Positions 4,969-6,578 of a DNA stretch of 6,578 bases are shown here, in pieces. Every line of letters starts with the position of its first letter. Position 1 is the first letter of the stretch. The position numbers and the translations under genes are program-made. Where the stretch lies: contig JAKVBR010000095.1 in assembly GCA_022447165.1 (NCBI GenBank), positions 1 to 6,578 of the forward strand, in the 5' to 3' direction. The notes under the pieces were generated by a model. The model was not told the DNA's origin, searched no databases, and was given only the letters and a program-made list of their open reading frames with translations. This stretch comes from Phycisphaerales bacterium (GTDB taxonomy: Bacteria; Planctomycetota; Phycisphaerae; Phycisphaerales; SM1A02).

Positions 4969-6276
4969 ATGACCAAATCACAAAATACGGCCGTCGTTGG
5001 GCTCCAATGGGGCGATGAGGGCAAAGGCAAAATTGTCGATATTCTTACTGCTAAGCATGATGTCATCGTCCGCTATAACGGCGGCGCAAATGCTGGGCAT
5101 ACAGTAGTCGTCGGTGATGAAAAATACGCACTACACCTCATCCCATCTGGCATTTTGTATGAAGACAAAAAATGCATCATTGGAAACGGCGTAGTGGTTG
5201 ATCCTGTCAAACTCATTGAAGAAATTGATACGCTCAGAGATAGAGGCATTGAAGTTGGCGACAACTTGCTAATCTCGAATAGAGCTCATGTGGTTATGCC
5301 ATATCACAAAGAGCATGATGCAGCACTAGAAAACAAACTATCTCAGATTGTTGGCAAAGGCGATCAGTCGATTGGTACAACCAAACGTGGTATCGGTCCA
5401 TGCTACGCTGACAAAGTGCATAGAGCAACTGCGATTCGTATGGGCGACTTGCTCTGCAAAGAGACTCTTCAAAAGAAACTAGACGTCACTTGTGCAATCA
5501 GAAGTGCTGAGTTAAATGCACTTGGAGTCGAAACACCTCCACTTGATCCTCAAGCACTCACAGAAGAGTTTGTAGCGTATGGCAAACGATTAGCGCCACA
5601 TATCACCGACACTGTATACGAGCTCCATGAAGCAGCATCGGATGGAAAACAAATCCTCTTTGAGGGTGCTAATGCGTGCTTGCTAGACATTGACCACGGC
5701 ACATTCCCTTATGTCACAAGTTCTAATTGTTCAACCCTGGGCATTCACTCTGGGACAGGTCTTCCAGCAAAACATTTGCATGAAGTCGTTGGCATTATGA
5801 AGGCCTACAGCACTCGAGTTGGCGCTGGACCATTCCCTAGCGAGCAACTCAATGAGATTGGCGAACGAATTCGAGACCGAGGTAATGAGTACGGTACGAC
5901 AACTGGCAGAGCAAGACGATGCGGATGGATTGATTTGGTAGCTGTTAAATATTCCGCAATGATTTGCGGAGCGACAACAATCGCATGCATGCTTCTCGAT
6001 GTCCTCAGTGGTTTCGAAGAAATCAACATTTGCACGAGTTACAACATGCCAGATGGCACGGTATCGAAGCGATTCATTCCCGACGCAGCGCACCTAGTTG
6101 GTGTTACGCCCAACTATGAAACGCTTCCAGGATGGGAAGAAGAAATCGATGATGTGACGAATGCAGACGATCTCCCAGTAAATGCAAAAGCATATTTGGA
6201 TCGCATTTCAGAGTATTTAGAATTGCCAATCGATATTGTGAGTGTTGGACCGAAACGTTCTCAAACGGTTATTTAA
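4969..6276 (+). CDS. purA: Adenylosuccinate synthetase
   Basis: PurA joins IMP and aspartate using GTP, the first committed step from IMP to AMP, in the cytoplasm as a homodimer. The protein is 435 residues, full length for the family. Seen: 'GLQWGDEGKGKIVD' (11-24) with the catalytic Asp16; 'NGGANAGHT' (37-45) with catalytic His44; 'GTTKRGIGP' (136-144); 'LFEGANACLLDIDHGT' (about 230-245) followed by FPYVTSSN; 'STRVGAGPFPSE'; 'TTTGRARRCGWIDL' (310-323); and 'YETLPGW'. Two oddities: the GTP-recognition motif, TKLD in E. coli (Lys331, Asp333), reads M-L-L-D (341-344), so the Asp is kept and the Lys is Leu; and EGAQG of E. coli reads EGANA, the form I recall from eukaryotic enzymes. All other catalytic motifs look intact. 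It follows the FHA gene by 18 bp and its 3' end overlaps uppS by 8 bp on the opposite strand. No well-spaced Shine-Dalgarno is present. Confidence 0.97.
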   Translation: MTKSQNTAVVGLQWGDEGKGKIVDILTAKHDVIVRYNGGANAGHTVVVGDEKYALHLIPSGILYEDKKCIIGNGVVVDPVKLIEEIDTLRDRGIEVGDNLLISNRAHVVMPYHKEHDAALENKLSQIVGKGDQSIGTTKRGIGPCYADKVHRATAIRMGDLLCKETLQKKLDVTCAIRSAELNALGVETPPLDPQALTEEFVAYGKRLAPHITDTVYELHEAASDGKQILFEGANACLLDIDHGTFPYVTSSNCSTLGIHSGTGLPAKHLHEVVGIMKAYSTRVGAGPFPSEQLNEIGERIRDRGNEYGTTTGRARRCGWIDLVAVKYSAMICGATTIACMLLDVLSGFEEINICTSYNMPDGTVSKRFIPDAAHLVGVTPNYETLPGWEEEIDDVTNADDLPVNAKAYLDRISEYLELPIDIVSVGPKRSQTVI

Positions 6277-6578
6277 GAGCGCCAAAGGTCCTGTTGCGTT
6301 TAGCGTAACTCTCTATTGCTTTTTTAAACTCATCAGCATCAAAATCTGGCCAACAACAATCAGCGATGTAAATCTCTGAATAGGCAATCTGCCAAAGCAA
6401 AAAGTTTGAAACACGAAACTCTCCTGCTGTCCTGATGAGCAAATCAGGATCAGGCAATTCCTTCGTGTACAAGTGCTTTTGGAGGAACGATTCATCAACA
6501 TCACTAATGACGGCATCACTTTGAATGATGTTTTTGACCGCTTCGACGAGCTCATTTCTGCCAGAATAATCCAGCGCA
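6269..6578 (-). CDS. uppS: Isoprenyl (undecaprenyl) diphosphate synthase, partial (N-terminus outside window)
   Basis: The minus-strand frame is open from the window edge (first full codon at 6577) to a TAA at 6271-6269, giving the last 102 residues. It begins 'ALDYSGRNELVEAV' and continues with 'LPDPDLLIRTAGEFRVSNF', 'LLWQIAYSEIYI' and 'WPDFDADEF', ending 'YAKRNRTFGALK'. These are the C-terminal signatures of cis-prenyltransferases, including the substrate-binding Arg-x-x-Gly-Glu-x-Arg-x-Ser array and the Glu of AYSE; the common TSGE reads TAGE. The enzyme condenses isopentenyl diphosphate units into the C55-type lipid carrier used for peptidoglycan and surface glycans. That carrier is also the donor type expected for the GT-C enzyme in this window, though the link is inferential. 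The chain-length product cannot be told from this part. The gene is convergent with purA and overlaps it by 8 bp. Confidence 0.95.
   Translation of the reverse strand, partial: ALDYSGRNELVEAVKNIIQSDAVISDVDESFLQKHLYTKELPDPDLLIRTAGEFRVSNFLLWQIAYSEIYIADCCWPDFDADEFKKAIESYAKRNRTFGALK

Noticed and set aside
5731..6093. A 120-codon open frame on the minus strand opposite purA
   Set aside because: It lies within purA, whose motifs are unmistakable; its translation shows no family pattern and no ribosome site supports it.

Overview
The window looks like ordinary, tightly packed chromosomal DNA from a bacterium with somewhat AT-leaning base composition. The best guess is a marine planctomycete, perhaps Phycisphaerales-like. 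The guess rests on a DUF1844 protein with an N-terminal 'IQVDSDWK' motif, a SurA-like lipoprotein, a small stand-alone FHA protein and the style of the HemW and PurA sequences. It is an inference from remembered family features, not a database match. Seven of the eight genes can be given a family and the eighth (partial, left edge) a probable one. No mobile element, CRISPR array, rRNA, tRNA or phage gene was seen.

Layout. At the left edge (1-688, minus strand) is the N-terminal part of a lipoprotein resembling the chaperone/foldase N-domain of SurA/PrsA-type peptidyl-prolyl isomerases; its C-terminus lies outside the window. A 67-bp divergent spacer separates it from a plus-strand DUF1844 gene (756-1208). 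That gene ends tail-to-tail with a minus-strand run of three genes: hemW (4591-3353), then a FkbM-family methyltransferase (3320-2463), then a GT-C/family-39-like membrane glycosyltransferase (2470-1205). The last two overlap by 8 bp and the first gap is 32 bp, so the run is probably one transcript. A 41-bp divergent spacer containing a perfect 10-bp palindrome separates hemW from a plus-strand pair: a small FHA-domain protein (4633-4950) and purA (4969-6276), 18 bp apart. The right edge holds the C-terminal part of uppS (isoprenyl transferase) on the minus strand, overlapping the end of purA by 8 bp.

Functions. The genes are mainly housekeeping: heme trafficking (HemW), AMP synthesis (PurA), lipid carrier synthesis (UppS) and envelope protein folding (the lipoprotein). 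The FkbM methyltransferase and membrane glycosyltransferase are the likely accessory cargo. Glycan modification on a polyprenyl-phosphate carrier would fit them, but their substrates cannot be read from sequence.

No convincing undescribed system was found. The points most worth a second look are: an FHA domain lacking its canonical phosphothreonine-contact residues; a PurA whose GTP-recognition TKxD motif reads MLLD; a -10-like TAAAAT placed so that purA could be leaderless; a HemW with a roughly 40-residue N-terminal extension whose coding DNA holds a perfect 8-bp inverted repeat; and convergent gene ends that overlap, including two stop codons sharing one CTAG palindrome.
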